Shown here piece by piece: positions 45,501-52,898 of a DNA stretch of 64,000 nucleotides (the stretch's first letter is position 1; each line of letters starts with the position of its first letter). Under the pieces are notes generated by a model. It was not told the DNA's origin and searched no databases. It saw only the letters and a list, made by a program, of their open reading frames with translations. The stretch lies in assembly GCA_900554835.1 (NCBI GenBank), contig USJD01000001.1:83436-147435 (forward strand), given 5' to 3'. The stretch is from an uncultured Prevotella sp. (GTDB lineage: Bacteria > Bacteroidota > Bacteroidia > Bacteroidales > Bacteroidaceae). The position numbers were made by a program, and so were the translations under genes.

Positions 45501-48500
45501 CAAAAGTAAAAGAAGGATTGAAATCTATCGGAGCTTTCATAAAGGCTAATCCGTATGTGGCTGTGATTGCCGCAATTATTACTGTAGGGACAGCGGCTGT
45601 TTCAATATATAAACAAGTAAAACAAGCAGAAACAGAAGCTGCAGAGAGCGCTCTGCAACATGCGCAAACTATTCAGGAATCTAATAGCACCTTAGACGGT
45701 TATAAAGCAAAAATAGATACATTAAGAGACTCATTGGATAAAGGTAATCTTTCTGAAGAAGAAGCCTATAATGCTCGTAAAGAGTTAATTTCTATACAAG
45801 ATGAACTTGTTTCAAAATATGACAATGAAGTAAAAGGTATTAATCTTGTTACTGGAGCTATTGATGATCAAATTGCTAAACTAGATGAATTAAAAGCAAA
45901 ACAGGCCAGTGAATGGATAGCTGAAAATAGCCAGAAAACTGGTAAATTAGGTTTTGGTAAATCTGTTATTGATCAAGCAATAAATGTAAAAAATGAGAGA
46001 CGAAATAAATATTTAACTCTAAATGACAATGATGAGATATTACCTATTTTTGAGAATACTTTTGGGGATAGAGGCATTGCTGAAATGCAGAGATTTATCT
46101 CGCAATTTGAAAAAGAGATAGAGAAGCTTGGGGGAAATGCTACTTATGATCTAATGACAGGTACATTTGGAGTAGGGTTTACTAATCAAACTAGAGAAGA
46201 ATTAGCTACTAGTTATGATGAATTAACAAGTTGGTTATTAGAATATGCTAAAACCCATGGGGTTAGCTTAAACGATTTAATTGGTAAATTCTCTAAAGGC
46301 AAGGAGGATTTCCTTGGTTCAGATTATGAAACTCAAACAGCCAATTATGAAACTTATATGGAACAAGCTGCTCTTGCATCTTATACGAAACAATATAAAG
46401 CGATTTTAGATGCACAAAAAGATTTCAAAGAGGCATATTCTAAAGGGGATTTAACCGAAGCAGCAAATGCTAAAAAGCGACTGCAAGATACCGTACAGGC
46501 TGCTCAAGATGCGGTTAAAGGATCTGATATGGAGGGAACTTTAGATGTATGGTTTGGAGAACTTATTACAGATTCTATGCAAACTGCATTTGCAAATATT
46601 GATTTCGATGTCGCGTGGGATGAGGCTGGTAATAATCTTAAGACCTCTATTAAGCAAACTTTAAAAGATATTAATCTTAATAGTGATATAGACATACTTA
46701 ATCTAGGTAACTTTATTGATGAAAATGGTAAACTAATAGAGGGTACAGAAGGATTTACTCAAGCGCAAGCAAATGCTTATAATACTCTCAAAACAAAAGC
46801 AGCCGAATACGGGATGTCTATTGATGAATTAATTGCTAAACTTGTTCAACTTGGGGTTGTTCAAGGTAATACTTTTGCGGCAACACCCATTGAATCTGCA
46901 GGAAAAGCTTATTCTTCATATGCTTCTACTCTTGAAAAGTTTACAAGTGCTGGAACTATTGCTAATGAGATTCTCTATGATAATATTGAATTAACTGAGG
47001 AGCAAGGGAAAGCCTTACAAGAACTTATTGGTTCTGAAGCAGAATATGCTGAGGCTGTTGATTCAAGTAATGGTTATATTGTTAAAAATGCTCGTCTCGC
47101 TAAAGATCTAATTGCAAAAAAGAGATTGGAAGCTGCACAAAATGCTAAAGTGGAAAAGACACAAGCTAGATTGCAATATTATGATTTGTATAAGCAAATT
47201 CATAAACTTTCTCAGGCTAATGGAGAACTTTCTGCTAAAAACAAAGATCAAATAAACATTTTATATAATGAAATGAAAACGGTTGCCCAAACCATTCAAA
47301 AATATGCAACGTTAGAGAGACAATTATTGGGTGTTGCAAATGCCTATACTGAGTTCGCAAATGCTAAAGAAATAGATGATGCAAATACATATGATTCTGA
47401 ACTTTCTGAGATGGTTCAATATCTTGCTAATGCGTTTAATACCGGGGAATTGGGAACCGCACAGGCGCAAGCAGCTATTAATGGGCTTGTTCCTCAAGAG
47501 GTTATAGATAGAGCTGGTACTCTTGATGAAAGAATGCAGCACATCTATGATTATTTCACTGGTGGGCCGCTGTCTAAATACGTTACTGTAGAATTTGATG
47601 AAGAAGGTAGTATGACTTCTGCAGAAATTACTATGGATAACGTAAAACAGTTTATAGAAGATGGTATTGCAGGAATTGATGGGGTTCAAGCATTTACAGG
47701 TTCTTGGGAGAGTTTTGATTTAGCTCCAAATATTAAATCCTTATCAGATCTTGCAGAAGCATATAATCTGACCGAAGATGCTATATTTGCAATGTTGCAA
47801 ACTGCGGAAAAGTATGATATATCTTGGCTTGGTGGAGATTTCACTACTTTGATGGATCAACTTATGGGTGACGATTTGGAGTATAATCTACAAAAAAATA
47901 TGGGCATCATTTCCGAGTATGAACAAAAATTAGCTAATGGAAATGCAACTATGGATGATGTTCAAAGATATAAAGATTCTTCGGCAGCGTTAGCTGAGTA
48001 CACTCAACAAGCTAGAGAGAACGCAAAGGCATATTCGGATGCTTCTGTACAATATAATAAAGCTAAAGAAGAAGCAGAAGCAGCAAATAAGGCTATTGCT
48101 GAAGCTGGAGAGGGAGTAGATACATCAGACCTTCAAAAGCAAGTTGATAAAGCGATAGAAAAAATGCAAGAGTATGGTCAAATCATGGCTGATAATGAAA
48201 TGACAGAACTCATTGTTCAAGTTGCGATTGATGATATTGATGTTGATATCAAGAAAATTGAAGAACAATATAGCAATATTAAAGAGCAAGTCACTCAAGG
48301 CGATGATGGCAAGTGGATCGTAAATTCTGAATTTAAGGGAAAAATGTCACCAGAACTTAAAAATTATATTGCTTTACTTAATGAAAGACATACTCTTGAG
48401 GTTATGCAAGGAGAAGAGCTTCCTACCGTTTTAAATGTTCTTGAACAAATTAGAGATATTTTAAATACAAATCTTGAGCTTAAGGTTAATACTGATGATG

Positions 48501-51415
48501 CTACGACAAAAACATCAATATTCGCAGATTTATGGGAAGGAATTAAATCTAAAACGGTCACTTTAACCACTTTAACTTCTAATGTGGGAGAAGGCATAAA
48601 AAAGTTTATTGCTGGGAAAAAGGGAGAGGGCGAGTTTCAAGGTAGTGCTCATGCAACTGGAGATTGGGGATTAAAATCAAATGAGCATAATGCTCTTGTT
48701 GGTGAACTTGGGCAAGAAACTGTTGTTGATCCTCACACTGGTCGTTATTATACTGTCGGAGATAATGGAGCCGAGCTTGTTGATCTTCCTAAAGATGCTA
48801 TTATATTCAATCATAAACAAACCGAAGAACTGTTCAAAAATGGGCATATAAATTCTCGTGGGAAAGCATACGCGGAAGGAAATGCACACGTTGATTTGGT
48901 AAAAAAATCTACATATGGAGTAAATACTTGGACTAAAAAAATTAATCAAGTATCACCCGATTGGGGCTCTTCATCTGCTGCGGCGGCTGCTAGTGCTGCT
49001 AAGGCGGCAGAAGATGCTGCTGAGGATGTTTCAGAAATTTTTGATTGGTTTGAAGTTTTACTTGAGGAAATAAATGAACAGCTTGATTTGATGAGTGCCA
49101 AACTTGAAAATGCAGTTGGTATTGAAGCTAAGAGTAGTATATTAGGGGAACTGCTTAGTGGAAATCATTATAAGCTTACTGAATTAAATGAAGGTTTAAA
49201 ACTTTATACAGATTATGCTGCTAAAATGCTTAGTAAAGTACCAGACGAATACAAAGAAATGGCTAAAAATGGTGCGGTTGCTATTACTGATTTCCTTGGG
49301 GAAGCTAATCAAGAAACTGTTGAAGCGATTAATAATTATCGTGAGTGGGCACAAAAGGTTGCAGACCTTAATCAGCAATTAGAAGAAACTCGTACTACAA
49401 TTTCCGATCTACGTGTTCAAACTCTTGATATGATTCGTACTGAATATGACAATGAAATTGGGCTGATAACTACTGCCAACGATCATATTCAGAGTACAAT
49501 AGATTTACTTGAAGAAAAAGGACAACGTTCTTCTTCTAATTTCTATACAGAGATGATTACCAATAGTGAGAAACAGCTTGATAAGCTTAAAGAACAGCGT
49601 GAGGCTATGCAGAAAGAACTAGATGATGCTGTTGCAAGTGGTGATGTCAAGAAGTATTCTGAAGATTGGTATGATATGCTTAATGCCATTTATGACGTAG
49701 ACAGTGCAATTATTGACTGTAAAACTGATATTGAGAAGTTTGATAATGCTATCTTAGAACTTCATTGGGAGAATTTTGAGAAAATCATTGATGCTCTTGA
49801 TGCAGTTTCTGATGAGGCAGAGCAAATTCGTAGCATTATAGATGATTCAGAAATTACTGATGATGTTGGTAATTGGACAAAGAATGGCTTAACTGCTCTT
49901 GGTATGGCTGCTCAAGAAATGGAAAAGGCCAGATATCGTGCTGACCTTTATGGCAAAGAAATTGAGCAACTTAATAAAGATTTTTCTGCGGGTAAGTATA
50001 GTCAAGATGAGTATAATGAAAAGCTTAAAGAGCTTAAAGATGCCCAATGGGATTCTATTGAAGCATATGAATCTGCAAAAGATACGCTTGTTGATTTGAA
50101 TAAAACTCGTGTAGAAGCTGTGAAAGATGGTCTTCAAAAGGAAATAGATGCATATGAGAAGCTTATAGATAAGCGTAAAGAAGACCTTAATGCACAGAAA
50201 GATGCTCATGATTGGGCAAACACATTAAAAGATCGTACTGATGAAATAGACAAAATTCAACGTCAAATTGATGCAATGGCAGGAGACACTTCTGCTGCTG
50301 CAAATGCTCAACGTAAAAAGCTTCAAGAAGAACTTGCAAATGCGCAAAAAGAACTGGATGAGACGTATTATGATAGAGATATTGAAATGCAACAAAAAGC
50401 ATTGGATGATAGTCTTGAATCATATCGTCAGAACAAAGAAGATCGCATGCAAGAGTTGGAAGACTATCTTGAGAATGAAGATCAAGTTGTCTCAGATAGT
50501 TATGCATTAATTTTGGCAAATACAGATGCTATTGCTTCTAATCTACAAGAGATTGCCCAAAGATACGGCATTTCTATTTCAGAGAATGTTACTGCTCCTT
50601 GGGAGTCTGGTATGACTGCATTAGGGACTTATGGGGAAGAGCTTGATTATGCAACTAGTTCTTATGTGGATATGCTTGAGAAAGTTAGAAAGGAATTGAT
50701 TGATCTTCAGATTGAAGCTGATAAAACTGCTGCTAAATTAGTAAAAGATATCAATACTTCGGCAAATCAGTCACAAAATGCAAATAAAACTCCTGCTCCT
50801 TCTCAATCTTCCACACCTGCTAAGTCTGCTCCATCTTTAACTACCGGATCGCAAGTTGTTGTTAAGCCAAGTGCTACTACATTTGCTCGTGATGGTGGAA
50901 ATGGTACGAGAATGCAAAGTTGGGTTCCCGGAGGCACCTTTACTGTCTATCAGGTTTCTGGTGATCAAGTACTTATTGGACTTCCCGGTAAGGGTTATAC
51001 TGGCTGGGTAAGGAAACAAGATATTGTTGGTTACGCAAAAGGTACAACTGGAGTTAAGAAAGACCAATTCGCGGTAATTGATGAGAATGGTTTGGAAGAA
51101 CTTGTTATGCATGCTGATGGTGGTAAACTTTCTTATCTAACCAAAGGTACTGCCGTTGTTCCTAATGATTTAACAAATAATATTATGAAATGGGGAGAAA
51201 TTGATCCTGTAGCAATATTAGACAGAAATAAACCTTCTATAGGTGCTCCTCATATCATTGAAAACCAGATGCAAATAGATATGAGTATTGCAGAAGTTGT
51301 TCACATAGAACATGCAGATCGTGACTCTATACCTGAGATACAAGATGCAGTGAAGAAACAATTAGATTCTTATATGAAGAACCTTAATTCAGGTATTAAA
51401 AAATATACAAGGTAA
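39578..51415 (+). CDS. Tail tape measure protein with embedded JAMM-type metallopeptidase domain
   Basis: The 3945-residue protein starts at TTG 39578, behind a GAGG ribosome site. Long coiled coils flank a TP901-type tape-measure core at about 1590-1860 (ALTELKKVTDETDESYAQFL, NMAANWARLGYSMEEAGNLA). Hydrophobic segments follow near 1905 and 1990. Near residues 500-620 there is a RadC/MPN-like domain whose HNHPNGMDMPSVSD (H564, H566, S574, D577) fits the JAMM motif exactly, with E508/E509 as candidate Glu. C-terminal ALVGELGQE and VIFNHKQTEEL blocks, plus an SH3-like unit (about 3790), are typical of Firmicutes tape measures. It sets tail length and helps DNA entry. Confidence 0.88.
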   Translation: MKEFKFRISADVADLEAQFKSGANQLAKFVQGIDKAENKLEKLQETSAYLSQMDAALSSLASKYPNIFKQIFGNVDADIKNAIKPILEMQELMSTVVNQTGSKLQNILGGTGGTAVEFKEIANTMSILSKALGQNAPDFSFLEGAGDATEKANKLLNVLQDIVQESYNFKNTGSDSVGAVINEIAESSTNAASKIDELKTKIKELISIANKKREELYTKEDILGELESPKNVSKSTQYLKNRWSDLIKLMQESQEARAKFNKGEMLSEADYESLLKYIDAASKLRATLDTVNSGKMSVNQNIFDQIRMQLSKIPQTLPYLENLQERIQPQNKSKKKDKASQVESSKAPIQTSKAYEELNQQIEKYIQLKKESAKLDEESPEWESKAEEMDQILSDIAGKYKLSEDALETLGDKLMQRGIGVQKAMKILKDTLGDQFPSATVDQNDSVGIKETKTEAIQTASEIETLGDKSQESFSEVANASQQATDALKDQILQVQTLKELYALLMQEEYNFRNGQTNGKEYLAMFNKNGLSNIGTSDGADITSDTIKKILSKASSNGDFMSLHNHPNGMDMPSVSDLLTWAQDFVNAGVKINGIITSSGITTIDFSDMDIDGIQKVIEKYKNIIQQDKLLNKFLDTSDPGALKWNETIENKIKEDSKFKAEFTEMEPQIRAGISGALRNALNQALQEVGGKPLLSFEGKDMIPDFEKYLGAMSQDIGVDPTKIQEGTAAIKEQTEAVNENSTAQNSNVENQIQSYEHLIELLTEYQNLEKQKKKVDRSPYDFYIDTQFTEDKYSDSGKEAIMKDFQDIWSKKNKLNQERIKSPAYLDQNMNETAKREIAEYEEELKKLAAAYVNLGGSVDDFKSKEKRAFAQENVDLFNSQKEQFRVANAEVDKYNEQFEKRQAQIARMLKADGTDIGNTAELIQHVETFGDVEESAKKMAQTLGVEVPQSTNAAGVAVENLKAKAEEAKTKFFELTKSLDSDLFAGRYDEFSLGKSQAELDKAQQELKELADAGHIAADVMEEVDAAYKKTSSAISASYEGIRNENMYKEESGSYDQGYFDAEKRFENDRNDYIKEANELRHQVESLEQQLAQAQVQSTSETGVDNSAEISMYETLKGKITEVIAEINTKTEAFKTEGTTVDSVVTQEISALDKLLAKVNEIKGAVDAKTGAFKEEGNAVSDSAKQAVKVKAKEVAQKKEKDIFGSDKEKAAKSISSYFNSLNLDFVSDSAIDKLSEMETRLKNITNSNDLDKWKQDWKEVTKSISQAVKEEENIALSTQKQKLNGIKNSLSKSFKATGIDSSSATGEQKDLADSVIDLTARLETYAKQRKQLSAEEIASLQKEANAIKEKADAYIKAAEAAEKASKVYGDKEVNKATDKKIQISGVAKSDEFAGSVNVSNALVELNTAYDALIAKQKEFKGINPTEEQKEEFANLTNQYNQAYETLNKLIISSRNLEKQKIWGKSVSELSVKPTEDLKASLTEAINASVKGKVKIGEFNAELKQLNYSVSDGNGSWINFKAQLDSTGTKIVGLNSKLKQTDGLFKTLFSGSLNKFKQALTRFTGFDLFYKGVNEIRKGVQSVKEIDSALTELKKVTDETDESYAQFLQTMSKTGAEIGATVSNLINMAANWARLGYSMEEAGNLAKSTAVLLNVSEFTDAEAASEALISTIQAYGYAAEDSMHVVDVLNEIGNNFAISSDGIATALQDSASALMSAGNNLEQSVAMVAAANKVLQDPSQVGGALRTISLRIRGTSVEVLEEMGEETDGVVESVSKLQSKIKGLTGVNILNDAGGYKDTYTIIKEIAEVWDDLTDINKAATLELLAGKNRSNAMAAMLTNLDDLTAAYEDAMNAQGSAEAENEKYLDSIQGKIDQFNNALQTMWMNGISSDFVKSIVDFGTELIKIVDTLGLIPSILAAIAVIGLFKGTTPILKQIGTALSEIIIESVKTGKSIGEIAKETKIFGEISVGSFAKVKEGLKSIGAFIKANPYVAVIAAIITVGTAAVSIYKQVKQAETEAAESALQHAQTIQESNSTLDGYKAKIDTLRDSLDKGNLSEEEAYNARKELISIQDELVSKYDNEVKGINLVTGAIDDQIAKLDELKAKQASEWIAENSQKTGKLGFGKSVIDQAINVKNERRNKYLTLNDNDEILPIFENTFGDRGIAEMQRFISQFEKEIEKLGGNATYDLMTGTFGVGFTNQTREELATSYDELTSWLLEYAKTHGVSLNDLIGKFSKGKEDFLGSDYETQTANYETYMEQAALASYTKQYKAILDAQKDFKEAYSKGDLTEAANAKKRLQDTVQAAQDAVKGSDMEGTLDVWFGELITDSMQTAFANIDFDVAWDEAGNNLKTSIKQTLKDINLNSDIDILNLGNFIDENGKLIEGTEGFTQAQANAYNTLKTKAAEYGMSIDELIAKLVQLGVVQGNTFAATPIESAGKAYSSYASTLEKFTSAGTIANEILYDNIELTEEQGKALQELIGSEAEYAEAVDSSNGYIVKNARLAKDLIAKKRLEAAQNAKVEKTQARLQYYDLYKQIHKLSQANGELSAKNKDQINILYNEMKTVAQTIQKYATLERQLLGVANAYTEFANAKEIDDANTYDSELSEMVQYLANAFNTGELGTAQAQAAINGLVPQEVIDRAGTLDERMQHIYDYFTGGPLSKYVTVEFDEEGSMTSAEITMDNVKQFIEDGIAGIDGVQAFTGSWESFDLAPNIKSLSDLAEAYNLTEDAIFAMLQTAEKYDISWLGGDFTTLMDQLMGDDLEYNLQKNMGIISEYEQKLANGNATMDDVQRYKDSSAALAEYTQQARENAKAYSDASVQYNKAKEEAEAANKAIAEAGEGVDTSDLQKQVDKAIEKMQEYGQIMADNEMTELIVQVAIDDIDVDIKKIEEQYSNIKEQVTQGDDGKWIVNSEFKGKMSPELKNYIALLNERHTLEVMQGEELPTVLNVLEQIRDILNTNLELKVNTDDATTKTSIFADLWEGIKSKTVTLTTLTSNVGEGIKKFIAGKKGEGEFQGSAHATGDWGLKSNEHNALVGELGQETVVDPHTGRYYTVGDNGAELVDLPKDAIIFNHKQTEELFKNGHINSRGKAYAEGNAHVDLVKKSTYGVNTWTKKINQVSPDWGSSSAAAAASAAKAAEDAAEDVSEIFDWFEVLLEEINEQLDLMSAKLENAVGIEAKSSILGELLSGNHYKLTELNEGLKLYTDYAAKMLSKVPDEYKEMAKNGAVAITDFLGEANQETVEAINNYREWAQKVADLNQQLEETRTTISDLRVQTLDMIRTEYDNEIGLITTANDHIQSTIDLLEEKGQRSSSNFYTEMITNSEKQLDKLKEQREAMQKELDDAVASGDVKKYSEDWYDMLNAIYDVDSAIIDCKTDIEKFDNAILELHWENFEKIIDALDAVSDEAEQIRSIIDDSEITDDVGNWTKNGLTALGMAAQEMEKARYRADLYGKEIEQLNKDFSAGKYSQDEYNEKLKELKDAQWDSIEAYESAKDTLVDLNKTRVEAVKDGLQKEIDAYEKLIDKRKEDLNAQKDAHDWANTLKDRTDEIDKIQRQIDAMAGDTSAAANAQRKKLQEELANAQKELDETYYDRDIEMQQKALDDSLESYRQNKEDRMQELEDYLENEDQVVSDSYALILANTDAIASNLQEIAQRYGISISENVTAPWESGMTALGTYGEELDYATSSYVDMLEKVRKELIDLQIEADKTAAKLVKDINTSANQSQNANKTPAPSQSSTPAKSAPSLTTGSQVVVKPSATTFARDGGNGTRMQSWVPGGTFTVYQVSGDQVLIGLPGKGYTGWVRKQDIVGYAKGTTGVKKDQFAVIDENGLEELVMHADGGKLSYLTKGTAVVPNDLTNNIMKWGEIDPVAILDRNKPSIGAPHIIENQMQIDMSIAEVVHIEHADRDSIPEIQDAVKKQLDSYMKNLNSGIKKYTR

Positions 51416-51421
51416 AGTTAT

Positions 51422-51447
51422 AGAGGGGCTGAGTATTCAGCTCCTCT
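51422..51447 (+). terminator. Hairpin after tape measure gene
   Basis: AGAGGGGCTGA and TCAGCTCCTCT form an 11-bp stem with one G-U pair and a GTAT loop. AATTATAA follows rather than a T tract, so partial termination or RNA protection is likely. Confidence 0.55.
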
Positions 51448-51468
51448 AATTATAAGGGAGGTGTACTA

Positions 51469-52866
51469 ATGGCTGTATACCAAAAACATTTTAATTATCA
51501 AAATAAAAGTAACACAGATTTTGGTTTATGTGTCGTGACTTTTTCTCCTGATAATGGAGAGTCTGATAGTTATTTATCTATGGAATCAATATATACAGAT
51601 AATTATAATGGTACGATGCGTTATGATTATGGTGCAAAATATGATGCTACGACGATGTTATATATTACAATGATTAAAGATAATTATAGCGATTTTTCAC
51701 AAGCAGAATTACGACAGATATTGAATTGGTTAACTGGATTACGTAAAGTGTCATGGCTTGATTTATATAAAGATGATTCAGATGAAATTTCTTTTTCATT
51801 TCTTGGTCGTGTGACTGATGTTAAATTGCAAAAAATGGATTCTCGTGTTATTGGGTTAAAAGTTGAATTTACATCAGTTAGCCCTTGGGCATATTCAGGT
51901 ATTAGACAGCATGATTTATCTTTAGATGGATCAGAGCTACTTTATCCCATACTTAATGCTTCGGATGAAGATTCAGTATATGTATATCCGAAAATTGTTT
52001 TTACAAATAAAAATGCAAATGGCTCTTTACAATTATTAAATACAACAACTGATGAAGTAACAACATTGAAAAACTTAGCAATGAATGAAATCGTAACAAT
52101 GGATAGTAATAAAATAATTTATTCAGATAATGCCTCAAAAATATTTGGAGAAGATTTTAATTATCAATGGTTGCGTTTTATTCAAGGATATAACCACTTA
52201 AAAATTACTGGTACAGGGCATCTTGTTATTGAATATAGAGATATCTTTAAAGTTGCTGAAGCTTTTGATGATAATGATTCTATGAATAGTGTTCCGGTGA
52301 ACCAAAATACATTATTACTAACTGAAATAGAATTATTAAATAGTCGTTGGGTACGAGAAATTAGTCCAGAAGAAGGAACTATATATACGCAAGTTCTTTC
52401 TTTAGAAAATACTACTGAAAATTCTAAAATTAATTTACAGCCGACTGACGAGCAGCTTCTAGCTTTACAAGAGAAAGATGTTGAACTTCAAATTGTAAAT
52501 AATAATGGAATGATTATGGCATATGCATATGGAACTGCTCCGACTACTAATCTCAAAATGCAGGCAACAATTGAAGAAACTAATAAGGAATTAGTATATA
52601 GCTATGCTTCGGTTATATTATATGCTAATGCATGGTATGGGCAAGGGGATATTTATACCCAGCCAATTTATATAAAAGATTTAACTTCTAATTCTATAAT
52701 TGATATCAATATAACAGATATGCAGGCTGCTTTATTAGAAGACTCGGAAACTATGTTGTTTATTCAAAATAATAATGGAAAGCCGATAGCATATGCTGTA
52801 GGGTATAAACCAAATATTGATTATGAAGTTGGACTGACTATTACAGAAACAACAGTTCAAAATTAA
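51469..52866 (+). CDS. Distal tail protein (Dit-like)
   Basis: The 465-residue protein begins after AAGGGAGGTGTACTA, just behind the tape measure. The N-terminal 150 residues (FNYQNKSNTDFGLCVV, LRQILNWLTGLRKVSWLDLY) match the tail-distal ring domain, and VEFTSVSPWAYSG is a conserved closing strand of such proteins. The C-terminal part (about 320-465) is a pair of beta-rich units, suggesting an added carbohydrate-binding or contact module. Gene order (tape measure, Dit, Tal) supports the call. Confidence 0.8.
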   Translation: MAVYQKHFNYQNKSNTDFGLCVVTFSPDNGESDSYLSMESIYTDNYNGTMRYDYGAKYDATTMLYITMIKDNYSDFSQAELRQILNWLTGLRKVSWLDLYKDDSDEISFSFLGRVTDVKLQKMDSRVIGLKVEFTSVSPWAYSGIRQHDLSLDGSELLYPILNASDEDSVYVYPKIVFTNKNANGSLQLLNTTTDEVTTLKNLAMNEIVTMDSNKIIYSDNASKIFGEDFNYQWLRFIQGYNHLKITGTGHLVIEYRDIFKVAEAFDDNDSMNSVPVNQNTLLLTEIELLNSRWVREISPEEGTIYTQVLSLENTTENSKINLQPTDEQLLALQEKDVELQIVNNNGMIMAYAYGTAPTTNLKMQATIEETNKELVYSYASVILYANAWYGQGDIYTQPIYIKDLTSNSIIDINITDMQAALLEDSETMLFIQNNNGKPIAYAVGYKPNIDYEVGLTITETTVQN

Positions 52867-52898
52867 TTAAACATGAAGAGTAGTTAGGAGGGGTCTAA

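Noticed and set aside
48364..50519. Long antisense open frames within the tape measure gene
   Set aside because: They lack ribosome sites and have shadow-like composition caused by the coding strand.
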